Source of the DNA: Selenomonas sp.
Lineage (GTDB): Bacteria; Bacillota; Negativicutes; Selenomonadales; Selenomonadaceae
DNA length: 64,000 bases
Reading direction: 5' to 3'
Assembly: GCA_022482925.1 (NCBI GenBank)
Contig: JAKVOG010000003.1
Coordinates: 186,001 to 250,000, forward strand
The position numbers were made by a program, and so were the translations under genes. Position 1 is the stretch's first letter; each line of letters starts with the position of its first letter. The notes under the pieces were generated by a model. The model did no database searches and had not been told where the DNA came from. It worked only from the letters and a program-made list of their open reading frames with translations. Positions 1 to 6,495 of this stretch are shown piece by piece.

Positions 1-457
1 TTTCCGAAGGGAAAGCTCCTTGCACTCACTCCTCGAAAGGTTTTGGAGAATACTGTTTCTCGTAGTCCGGTCCAAGAATTTCCTCAGATTTTTTTTTCAA
101 CCAATCCACCTGCATGGTGAGTTGGCCAACTTTGCGGGCATAGGAGGCTTTCTCCTTCCGCTCGGTCTCGAGTTTTTGATTGAGGTTGTCCTCTCTGGAA
201 TCATCGAATATGATGCTTGCCTTGCTGAGAAACTCGTTCTTCCAGTTCCGCAAGAGGTTCGGCAGGATTTCGTTCTCAGCCGCCAGCGTGTTGAGGTCTT
301 TCTCACCCTTGAGCAGCTCGATGACGAGATCGGATTTGAATTTCGACGTGAAATGACGGCGCGTGCGTGACATGATGATTATCTCCTTTTTCATTGATCG
401 CCTCCAGTATACCACGAGATTCACATTAAGAAATAGTTTCGAAGTTGTCTTAATTCA
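1..457 (-). mobile_element. IS3-family insertion sequence, one end only
   Basis: This is the 5' end of an IS3-family element read on the minus strand; the rest, including the integrase gene orfB, lies before the window. The outer end is placed near 457 because IS-like sequence upstream of orfA stops there and a host reading frame encoding membrane segments begins. I could not compare the two inverted repeats, so the boundary is good to about 10 bases. Confidence 0.6.
26..373 (-). CDS. IS3-family transposase OrfA
   Basis: This is a 115-residue helix-turn-helix protein that would bind the ends of the insertion sequence and supply the N-terminal part of the OrfAB transposase. The N-terminal half (SRTRRHFTSKFKSDLV, then a recognition helix around LLRNWKNEF) is the usual IS3 OrfA homeodomain-like HTH. 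The C-terminal third is a charged heptad coiled coil ending in QVDWLKKKS. I chose the ATG at 373 because it has a GGAG ribosome binding site just upstream; an in-frame start at 424 has none. A run of nine A residues lies at 89-97 on the coding strand. The family call is firm, the subgroup is not. Confidence 0.85.
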   Translation of the reverse strand: MSRTRRHFTSKFKSDLVIELLKGEKDLNTLAAENEILPNLLRNWKNEFLSKASIIFDDSREDNLNQKLETERKEKASYARKVGQLTMQVDWLKKKSEEILGPDYEKQYSPKPFEE

Positions 458-572
458 TGGTTCCATTATAGTCGTGCAGGCACCGCTGCTGCGGACTTTT
501 GTTGCTGTGTGTACGATCGGGATTATCCTGGTCGGTTATTTGTTTAATCTTTTGCAGGGCTGGTTTATCTGA
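458..572 (+). pseudogene. C-terminal remnant of a membrane permease cut by the IS
   Basis: An open frame with no start of its own runs from the IS edge to a stop at 570-572. It encodes about 35 residues ending in a single hydrophobic span (TFVAVCTIGIILVGYLFNLL) and a short tail. This looks like the last transmembrane helix of a UPF0718 (DUF318, ArsP-like) permease. That family is often followed by a small thioredoxin-fold protein, and one starts 22 bases downstream here. The assignment rests on a short helix and on context, so the family is an inference; that it is a truncated membrane protein is well supported. Confidence 0.5.
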
Positions 573-593
573 ATTTGACAGGAGGAGTTCGTC

Positions 594-932
594 ATGGGGT
601 TATTTGGTTTCAGCAGGAAAAAAGATGCATCGTCGTGTAAATGGGAGTGTAATCCGGCTTCCGCGGCAGAGCAGGAAGCGGCAATTAAAGTGTTGGGATC
701 GGGCTGCGACAAATGCCGTGCGTTGGAAAAGTCCACGCTTGAGGCGCTCAAGGACTTGGGGCGGGAGCCGCGGGTCGAGCACGTGACGGATTTTGCGGAG
801 ATTGCGAAATACGGTGTCATGCAGACGCCTGCCCTGGTGGCAGATGGCAAGGTCATTTCTTATGGCAAGGTATTATCCAAAGCAGAGGTTGTAGAACTCT
901 TAAAGCAATCTGGTAATATGTCAACCCCATAA
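594..932 (+). CDS. Small thioredoxin-fold redox protein (CxxC)
   Basis: The 112-residue product has a cytoplasmic N-terminal tail with two more cysteines (CKWEC) followed by a thioredoxin_3 / redox-active disulfide protein 2 domain. It shows the active-site motif GSGCDKC near residue 38 and the cis-proline loop MQTPALV near residue 78. Such proteins are thought to shuttle electrons by dithiol-disulfide exchange and usually sit beside a UPF0718 permease. Here the permease is reduced to a fragment, so this gene may have lost its partner. A clear AGGAGG lies at about 580. It has no signal peptide. Confidence 0.8.
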   Translation: MGLFGFSRKKDASSCKWECNPASAAEQEAAIKVLGSGCDKCRALEKSTLEALKDLGREPRVEHVTDFAEIAKYGVMQTPALVADGKVISYGKVLSKAEVVELLKQSGNMSTP

Positions 933-981
933 AAGAAAAGATTTCAAAAGGATTACCAGAAAATGAGTGCACTTAATAAGA

Positions 982-1010
982 CTTTTCTTTCAAATTTCAA
1001 AAAAGAAAAG
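982..1010. repeat. 9-bp inverted repeat by the IS110 end
   Basis: CTTTTCTTT at 982-990 is repeated as AAAGAAAAG at 1002-1010 with an 11-base AT-rich loop. It lies between the thioredoxin-like gene and the IS110 stop codon. It could be a weak terminator for either strand or part of the IS110 right end; the sequence alone does not decide. Confidence 0.4.
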
Positions 1011-1024
1011 TATGTTCGAAAATA

Positions 1025-2308
1025 TTAAGCTTGGACTACTCTGTCAGAAGAGTAGAGCTGATGATTGGCCAGCAATCCAAAAATCAGTCGGACAAATTTT
1101 CGAGCGGTAAGAGCGAGTGCACGTTTATGCTGATGAATTTTTACTTCATCATATTTTTTCTGGTAGAATGCAGCGAATTCGCCGCAGTGATTCTTTACAT
1201 GGCTGGTCGCTTCAATCAGGTAATACCTGAGATAGGCATTGCCAGCTTTTGAGAGTGGTGTATCGTCAGCCTGGAAGTTTCCCGACTGATTCTCCCGCCA
1301 GACGAGGCCCGCGTATTTTGCCAGTGCCTCCTGGTTCTTGAATGCATCGATATACCCAATCTCAGACAGGATACCAGCAGCCATGACCGGCCCGATTCCT
1401 GGAATGGATAAAAGGCTTTGGTAAGCATTGGGGTCAATCCCCTTGAGCGTCTTCTCGATGGCCTTATTCACGGCCTTGATCTCAGTTTCATAGGTTGAGA
1501 TCAGTGTGAAGGATGAAGCGATGGAGACCGTTAACGGCTCATACAAACATTTATCCAGTCGATAGGAGTTGCGGGCTGCCTGCTGAAGCAGGGAGGCTGT
1601 TTTTTCCGGATTGGGGAACCGATTATGTCCCTTTTCGCAGATGTAGCTGATGAGGTCTTCTGTAGGCATTTCAATAATCTCTTCCATCGAGAGAAAGTCG
1701 GTTAGTACCGAGGATGCCGTAGCCCCGAAGCTATTGGAAAAGGGCTGATCTTCCGCATCGAGCAGCGAAAACTCGCTGAACTTGAGGAAGATATTGGAAA
1801 GCATGTAGGCCTTTTCGCGTGTTAGCGCTTTGGCCAGATGCAGGCGATGCCTGGTCAGTCTTTGCAGAGCAAGGAACTGACTGCCACGCCAAGGCTTGGT
1901 AGTAATCCGGTTGGCACGAGCGAAATCAGCGATGACAAAGGCATCGACATAGTCGTTCTTGCCAAGGTCAATAAAGGACTTTTTGTAGTTCTTGATGGCC
2001 TTCGGATTCAAGCAGTATACCGCAGTGTGGAACGGAGCGAGGACATCACAGGCTGAAAGATAGTTCGCGACATGTATGCCGTAAAATGACGTAGATTCGA
2101 GAGCTACCACAAGTTTAGTAAGGTCCTTACGGGAACGCAGATAATCTGCAAGCCGATTGGCAAGTTCCACTGCGCCGGGCTGATTATTGCCGACCGCAAA
2201 GCTTTGAAGCGTCTTCTGGGATTCAAAATCCAGGAGTGCGACAACGTTGTTGCGGGAGCTGATGTCAATCCCGACAAAAAGAGTAGAAAGAAGATCCGCC
2301 TTCTTCAA
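1025..2308 (-). CDS. IS110-family transposase (DEDD recombinase)
   Basis: This 427-residue protein is the recombinase of an IS110-type element. The N-terminal RuvC-like DEDD domain shows VGIDISS with Asp 15, the Glu of ALES near residue 90, and the Asp pair in KNDYVDAFV near residue 120. The C-terminal Transposase_20 domain carries SIPGIGPVMAAG near residue 300 and the conserved serine region beyond it. The frame is uninterrupted and full length. The start is a TTG at 2308 behind a GGTGG box. IS110 enzymes act with a bridge RNA encoded in the element's non-coding end, here expected upstream of the gene at 2309-2600. Confidence 0.93.
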   Translation of the reverse strand: MKKADLLSTLFVGIDISSRNNVVALLDFESQKTLQSFAVGNNQPGAVELANRLADYLRSRKDLTKLVVALESTSFYGIHVANYLSACDVLAPFHTAVYCLNPKAIKNYKKSFIDLGKNDYVDAFVIADFARANRITTKPWRGSQFLALQRLTRHRLHLAKALTREKAYMLSNIFLKFSEFSLLDAEDQPFSNSFGATASSVLTDFLSMEEIIEMPTEDLISYICEKGHNRFPNPEKTASLLQQAARNSYRLDKCLYEPLTVSIASSFTLISTYETEIKAVNKAIEKTLKGIDPNAYQSLLSIPGIGPVMAAGILSEIGYIDAFKNQEALAKYAGLVWRENQSGNFQADDTPLSKAGNAYLRYYLIEATSHVKNHCGEFAAFYQKKYDEVKIHQHKRALALTARKFVRLIFGLLANHQLYSSDRVVQA

Positions 2309-2600
2309 AGTAAACCACCACCTTTCCGGCTAAGCGTTGGAAAAGTGAACAAGGAATTATCCTGATCTTAATTGCTGACCGCACCCTCGCTAATAAGCAT
2401 TCACCCGTGAGAGGCAACGTTGCTGGAAACCACTCTCGCCCAGGGACGCAACATCTGTGTAAGCGGTATTTGACAACTAAGGCAGGCGTCAAGCTTTTCG
2501 AGCAGTCACCGATAGGTGCCGCAGGAGGTGAAAGACGTAACCTTGGCCACAAATCTCTAAAGTAATTGTAGCATCAGGAGTTCCATATTAGAAGTTTTTA
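2309..2600 (-). ncRNA. IS110 left end, candidate bridge-RNA locus
   Basis: About 290 bases upstream of the IS110 recombinase carry no credible gene. In IS110-group elements this end encodes the bridge RNA, whose loops pair with donor and target DNA (established for IS621 and relatives). Short hairpins are visible, for example CACC-loop-GGTG near 2510-2521 and GAGAG pairing with CTCTC near 2410-2437. I did not identify the guide loops or the exact ends, so the call rests on position and family knowledge. Confidence 0.45.
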
Positions 2601-2604
2601 ACTG

Positions 2605-2630
2605 GTAAGCAAGGCGGAAATCTTGCTTAC
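2605..2630. promoter_or_regulatory. 9-bp perfect hairpin ahead of the redox operon
   Basis: GTAAGCAAG at 2605-2613 and CTTGCTTAC at 2622-2630 form a perfect 9-bp stem with an 8-base loop, followed by an AT-rich stretch. It ends 27 bases before the first gene of the redox operon. It may be an operator, or a leftover terminator of the transcript now cut off by the IS110 insertion. Confidence 0.4.
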
Positions 2631-2657
2631 AAAATATATTATACGAGAGGTAGTTGT

Positions 2658-2780
2658 ATGCGGAAATATCTATATGCGCTGGCATTGGCATTGCTGGCAA
2701 CCGGGGTTTGGCGCGGAGATGAGCAGCTGGTCTGGCAAAAGGCCGTGCGTATCTGCCTGGAGTGCATCGGCCTTGGCTGA
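2658..2780 (+). CDS. CD1871A-family CXXC micro-protein
   Basis: This 40-residue protein starts at an ATG 6 bases after a GAGAGGTAG box. It has one hydrophobic helix (KYLYALALALLATGVWRG) and ends in the motif RICLECIGLG, the hallmark of the CD1871A family of CXXC micro-proteins. Members are membrane-anchored and sit just before a polyferredoxin-like 4Fe-4S membrane protein and a thioredoxin-like lipoprotein, as here. The function is not known; the CXXC pair next to a membrane iron-sulfur protein suggests a redox or assembly partner. Its stop overlaps the proposed TTG start of the next gene. It is easy to miss because a longer frame overlaps it. Confidence 0.85.
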   Translation: MRKYLYALALALLATGVWRGDEQLVWQKAVRICLECIGLG

Positions 2781-3624
2781 GCGGAGCGTCATACAGGCGC
2801 TGAGTGCAATTGTCTGCAATAGCAATCTGGCGGGATTCCTTTCCGGCCGGATTTATCAGGGTGAATGGAAGTCTGTCTGCCTGCCGGGCCTCAACTGCTA
2901 TTCCTGCCCAGGGGCAATTGGGGCTTGCCCTATTGGTTCATTACAGAGTTTTTTTAGTGGGACGGTGCTGCGGTTCCCTTTCTATGTGTTAGGGTGGCTG
3001 CTGCTGCTGGGACTGGTGTTTGGCCGCTGGATTTGCGGCTGGCTCTGCCCGTTTGGGTGGCTGCAGGATATCTTGTACCGGGTACCGCTGCCCAAATATG
3101 GCAAGACGCGGCTGACTTATCGTTTGAGCCGGCTCAAGAGGATTTGGGCGGTTCTGTTCGTGGTTATGCTGCCGCTTGGACTTTGGCTGGTATCCGGTAT
3201 TGGGGAGCCGGCATTTTGTGAATATTTATGTCCCGCCGGGACGCTGGAGGCAGCGGTTCCGCTGCTGCTGGTGAATGATTCATTGCGTCAGGTGGCAGGC
3301 TGGCTGACGGTCTGGAAGTTTGCGGTGCTGGCGGTATTCCTGCTGGCAATGCTGGTCGTTTACCGGCCGTTCTGCCGATTTCTGTGCCCGCTTGGTGCAT
3401 GGTATGGTCTGTTCAACCAGCAGTCGCTCTTGGGGGTGCGGGTGGATGCTGGACGTTGCACGGGTTGTGGGCATTGTGCGCGGGTCTGCAGGATGGATGT
3501 CCATCTGGCAGGTGATTCAGAATGTATTTCCTGTGGCGATTGTGTGTCAGCCTGCCCGGAAAAAGCCATTGCTTTTCGTGGGCTTAAAAAGAATAAAGCT
3601 GATCTAGTGGAGGCGAAGAAATGA
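2773..3624 (+). CDS. Membrane 4Fe-4S protein, NapH/CcoG-like
   Basis: The 283-residue product has membrane spans alternating with cysteine clusters: CYSCPGAIGACP near residue 44, CGWLCP near 92, CEYLCP near 151, CRFLCP near 202, then two ferredoxin motifs CTGCGHCARVC and CISCGDCVSACP at the C-terminus. It is a NapH/MauN-type polyferredoxin that should pass electrons through or along the membrane. A longer frame opens at 2623, but family alignments begin near AERSVIQALSAI, so I prefer the TTG at 2773, which overlaps the stop of the micro-gene. The gene ends in an ATGA overlap with the TlpA gene, so the three are translationally coupled. Confidence 0.85.
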   Translation: MAERSVIQALSAIVCNSNLAGFLSGRIYQGEWKSVCLPGLNCYSCPGAIGACPIGSLQSFFSGTVLRFPFYVLGWLLLLGLVFGRWICGWLCPFGWLQDILYRVPLPKYGKTRLTYRLSRLKRIWAVLFVVMLPLGLWLVSGIGEPAFCEYLCPAGTLEAAVPLLLVNDSLRQVAGWLTVWKFAVLAVFLLAMLVVYRPFCRFLCPLGAWYGLFNQQSLLGVRVDAGRCTGCGHCARVCRMDVHLAGDSECISCGDCVSACPEKAIAFRGLKKNKADLVEAKK

Positions 3625-4190
3625 AGAAACGTATGGTATTAATTAGTATGGCATTAGGAACATTGCTGCTGGCTGGCGGGTGCGGCACAGATTCTGCCTC
3701 ATCCGGGAGCAGTCAATCCTCAGCCGCAGGTGCTTCGTCCTCGCCGGCTGCGACGCAGGCAGCTGCTGTCGAAAAGAGCAGCAGTCTGGCACCTGATGTG
3801 CGACTGAAGGGGCTGGATGGACAGGAGCGGATGCTATCGGATCTTTATAAGGATAAGCCATTGTATGTGAATTTCTGGGCCTCCTGGTGTCCGCCATGCG
3901 TTAAGGAATTGCCGCATATCGAGGGACTTTACCAAAAATATGGAGATAGGGTTGCCTTTGCTGCCGTGTCGGTTGATGAACATAGTGAGGATGCGCAGGC
4001 ATTGGCTCAAAAGAGCGGACTGACCCTGCCCGTCTATACCGGAAATAATGCGGAACTGAGCCGTAACTACGGCCTGGATGCCATTCCGGTATCGCTGCTT
4101 ATTGGTAGGGACGGCAAGATCCTGGCAAAAACGGTTGGTGGTATGACCGAAAAACAGCTGGAGGCATTTTTGCAGCCGGCCTTGAAATAA
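3621..4190 (+). CDS. TlpA/ResA-like thioredoxin lipoprotein
   Basis: The 189-residue protein has a lipoprotein signal (MKKRMVLIS to LLAGGC, lipidated Cys near residue 21), a Ser/Ala-rich linker, and a TlpA/ResA thioredoxin domain. The active site WASWCPPC is near residue 94 and the cis-Pro loop DAIPVSLLIG near 155. Anchored outside the cytoplasmic membrane, it would reduce or exchange disulfides using electrons, plausibly from the membrane iron-sulfur protein encoded just before it. The start overlaps the previous stop (ATGA). Confidence 0.9.
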   Translation: MKKRMVLISMALGTLLLAGGCGTDSASSGSSQSSAAGASSSPAATQAAAVEKSSSLAPDVRLKGLDGQERMLSDLYKDKPLYVNFWASWCPPCVKELPHIEGLYQKYGDRVAFAAVSVDEHSEDAQALAQKSGLTLPVYTGNNAELSRNYGLDAIPVSLLIGRDGKILAKTVGGMTEKQLEAFLQPALK

Positions 4191-4209
4191 AGAAAGCAGG
4201 AAAAGTGGT

Positions 4210-5433
4210 ATGCAAGTTTACTTGAATGATATGTTGTATGCATTGTCATATGCGTTGGATTGCGTGGAAGCTGAGTTTGTCGGGGTGAAATCTTATCATT
4301 CAGCCCGCGTGGCTTATCTCTGTGTGCGGGTTGGCGAAACCTATGGCATGAGTCCGGAGGCACTGTTGAAACTGGCTGCTGCGGCGGTCATCCATGATAG
4401 TGCCCTGACTGAGTACAAGGGGGCCAGCAAGACCAGTGGTGTGAGGCCGGAAGTTCGGGATAGCTCGCCTAATTCTTTGCGCGGACATTGTGAGCTGGGC
4501 GAGCGTAATGCATCCATCCTGCCGTTTTATGAGGATATCCGGGGGGCTGTACTGTATCATCATGAGCGGGCTGATGGTACGGGGGCTTTTAGGAAAAAAG
4601 CAGATGATACCCCGCTGCTGGCCCAGCTGATTCATCTGGGAGATCAGCTCGACAATCAGTTTCCGTTAGATTTCGTAGATGAGACCAAGTACGCGCGCAT
4701 GAGTGCCTATCTTGAACGCGAGTCTGGCCGGTTGTTCGGCCCTGAGCTGGTGCAGCGGTTCAAGGAGATGTTCCCGGTGCCGATGGGAGCAGAGCTGGAA
4801 GGGGAGCAAGCCGGAGATGTGCTGCGGTCAGCTTTGCCACAGCTGCCGCTGGAGTATGATGCAGCACAGATTCAGGCACTGGCAGCCGTATTTGCCAGGA
4901 TCATCGACTATAAATCTCATGTTACCTGCATGCATTCGCGCGGTATTGCCGAGAAGTCGGGGCAGCTCGGCGCCTTTCTGGGGATGGAGACCGAAAAATG
5001 TACGAAACTCTATCTGGCCGGAGCACTTCATGATATAGGCAAGATGGCTATTCCCACTGAAATTCTTGAGAAGCCGGATAAGCTGACAAAAGACGAGTTC
5101 GAAGTGATGAAGACGCATGCAAAAATTTCCTGGGATATCCTGCAAAAGATGAATGGGCTGGAGGATGTTGCCGAATGGGCTGCTTTTCATCATGAGAAAC
5201 TCAATGGCGCCGGATATCCATTCGGCTACACCGCCGAACGGCTGAGCCGGGAAGACCGGATATTAGCCTGTATGGATATTTATCAGGCCTTGACTGAGAG
5301 CCGTTCGTACAAAAAGGGCTTTTCTCATGAAAAGTCAATCGGTATTATGCGTGAAATGGTCGCTGGCGGCTTTATTGATGCAGATATTACAGCAGCAATT
5401 GATGAATGTTTCTGCGTGGGGGCACAGCACTAG
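4210..5433 (+). CDS. Tandem HD / HD-GYP domain protein
   Basis: The 407-residue protein has two HD-type domains. The first (residues 20-165) shows a degenerate set, with HSARV, IHDSA and HHERADGTG. The second is a fuller HD-GYP domain, with HDIGK near residue 273 and HHEKLNGAGYP near residue 327. HD-GYP proteins hydrolyse cyclic di-GMP. There is no sensor or receiver domain, so any input may go through the first HD domain. It lies 20 bases after the TlpA gene, so it is probably cotranscribed with the redox genes, an unusual pairing. The start at 4210 follows GCAGGAAAAG. Confidence 0.85.
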   Translation: MQVYLNDMLYALSYALDCVEAEFVGVKSYHSARVAYLCVRVGETYGMSPEALLKLAAAAVIHDSALTEYKGASKTSGVRPEVRDSSPNSLRGHCELGERNASILPFYEDIRGAVLYHHERADGTGAFRKKADDTPLLAQLIHLGDQLDNQFPLDFVDETKYARMSAYLERESGRLFGPELVQRFKEMFPVPMGAELEGEQAGDVLRSALPQLPLEYDAAQIQALAAVFARIIDYKSHVTCMHSRGIAEKSGQLGAFLGMETEKCTKLYLAGALHDIGKMAIPTEILEKPDKLTKDEFEVMKTHAKISWDILQKMNGLEDVAEWAAFHHEKLNGAGYPFGYTAERLSREDRILACMDIYQALTESRSYKKGFSHEKSIGIMREMVAGGFIDADITAAIDECFCVGAQH

Positions 5434-5451
5434 GGAGAGGAAGAGGTTGTT

Positions 5452-5811
5452 TTGACAGGGAGAAAAGAATTGCCGGCCTGCCCAGTGGAAACGACGCTGC
5501 TTTTGATCAGTGACCGCTGGAAGGTCCTTATTCTGAGGGATCTGCTATCAGGAACGAAACGGTTCAGCGAATTGAAGCGGAGTTTGGCGACCATTTCCCA
5601 GAAAGTCCTGACCAGCAATCTCCGCTCAATGGAGTCGGACGGACTTTTGACGCGTGAGGTTTATCCAGAGGTACCGCCACGGGTAGAATATACGCTGACG
5701 GATCTGGGGCAGAGCCTGAAACCTTTGCTGGATGCTATGTGCAGCTGGGGTGAGGACTATCAGTCTTTGATCAGGGATAGTGAAAAGAGTGCCATGGTTT
5801 CCTCTCGGTAA
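5452..5811 (+). CDS. HxlR-family transcriptional regulator
   Basis: The 119-residue winged-helix protein shows the HxlR pattern: N-terminal CPVETTLLLISDRWKVLILRDL with the family cysteine near residue 9, then KRFSELKR and ISQKVLTSNLRSME. HxlR proteins respond to thiol-reactive or other small molecules and often regulate neighbours. The start is TTG at 5452 behind GGGAGAGGAAGAGG. It follows the HD-GYP gene by 18 bases, so it may be the last gene of the redox operon and could control it, which is an inference. Confidence 0.88.
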   Translation: MTGRKELPACPVETTLLLISDRWKVLILRDLLSGTKRFSELKRSLATISQKVLTSNLRSMESDGLLTREVYPEVPPRVEYTLTDLGQSLKPLLDAMCSWGEDYQSLIRDSEKSAMVSSR

Positions 5812-5828
5812 CCATGGCACTTTAAAGT
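5788..5828 (+). terminator. Rho-independent terminator
   Basis: GTGCCATGGTT at 5789-5799 pairs perfectly with AACCATGGCAC at 5810-5820, followed by a short T stretch. The hairpin contains the stop codon of the HxlR gene and would end the redox operon. Confidence 0.75.
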
Positions 5829-5893
5829 ACCTGCTTATCAGGGCCGCAACGGCGTGTTATGATATAAATAGTTTAGGAGGTGAAAAAACTTAG

Positions 5894-6346
5894 ATGTCTA
5901 ATGAAAAAACGCTTGAACCGCGCAATCTGATTGCACTCATGAGCCGGATTACCGAGCATACGAATCGGATGATCGTGGAAGAACTGAACGCCCATGGAAT
6001 CGTGGGCATCGTGCCATCGCATGGTGGCATACTGACCCGCTTGTTCACGGGGCGGCAGTATACGATGCAGGAAATGGCGGCGGCAATTCACCGCACGAGG
6101 CCGACACTGACGGTCCTTGTCCGAAAACTGGAAGCACAAGGTTATGTCCGCCGGCAAAAAAGTGAGGCTGATTCCCGGGTGACGTTCCTGCGTATTACGG
6201 CGAAAGGCCGGGACCTCGAACCTGTATTCAGGGAAATATCGGATCGGATGAATGCCGTTGTTTACCGTGGGCTGCCGGATGATGAGGCGCAGCATATATC
6301 TGGACGATTGCGCCAGATGCTCGAGCATCTGACCGGTGGCAGCTGA
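5894..6346 (+). CDS. MarR-family transcriptional regulator
   Basis: The 150-residue protein has the MarR layout: N-terminal dimer helix, winged HTH around MQEMAAAIHRTRPTLTVLVRKLEAQG, wing DSRVTFLRITAKG, and a C-terminal helix. MarR regulators normally repress a neighbouring efflux or detoxification gene. The gene that follows, starting at 6460, is cut after a few codons by an ISL3 element, so the likely target has been lost. An AGGAGGTG box lies about 12 bases before the ATG. Confidence 0.9.
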   Translation: MSNEKTLEPRNLIALMSRITEHTNRMIVEELNAHGIVGIVPSHGGILTRLFTGRQYTMQEMAAAIHRTRPTLTVLVRKLEAQGYVRRQKSEADSRVTFLRITAKGRDLEPVFREISDRMNAVVYRGLPDDEAQHISGRLRQMLEHLTGGS

Positions 6347-6459
6347 TAAAAACGGCACAAGCGTAAAAGTGCGGGCAGGGAGAAGAGTAGATGTCTAAAT
6401 AGCAAGTCAATCCTGACCGATAAGAGTGTTTCATGGATTTTGCGAAGGGGAAAAACAGT

Positions 6460-6495
6460 ATGAAAAAAGGGCTCTTCTGGCATCTCTGTGGGTAA
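6460..6495 (+). pseudogene. Start of a gene truncated by ISL3
   Basis: An ATG at 6460 with a GAAGGGG box opens a frame coding MKKGLFWH before it enters the ISL3 inverted repeat and stops at 6493-6495. Its spacing from the MarR gene is what one expects for the regulated partner of that operon. No continuation is visible beyond the IS pile-up, so the identity cannot be told. Confidence 0.45.

Noticed and set aside
89-97. Run of nine A residues in the IS3 orfA as a programmed frameshift site
   Set aside because: A minus-one slip there meets a TGA within two codons. The orfB sequence is off the window, so the frame cannot be tested.
2265-2552. A 95-residue minus-strand open frame upstream of the IS110 gene
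   Set aside because: It has no ribosome binding site or family look and lies where IS110 keeps its non-coding end.
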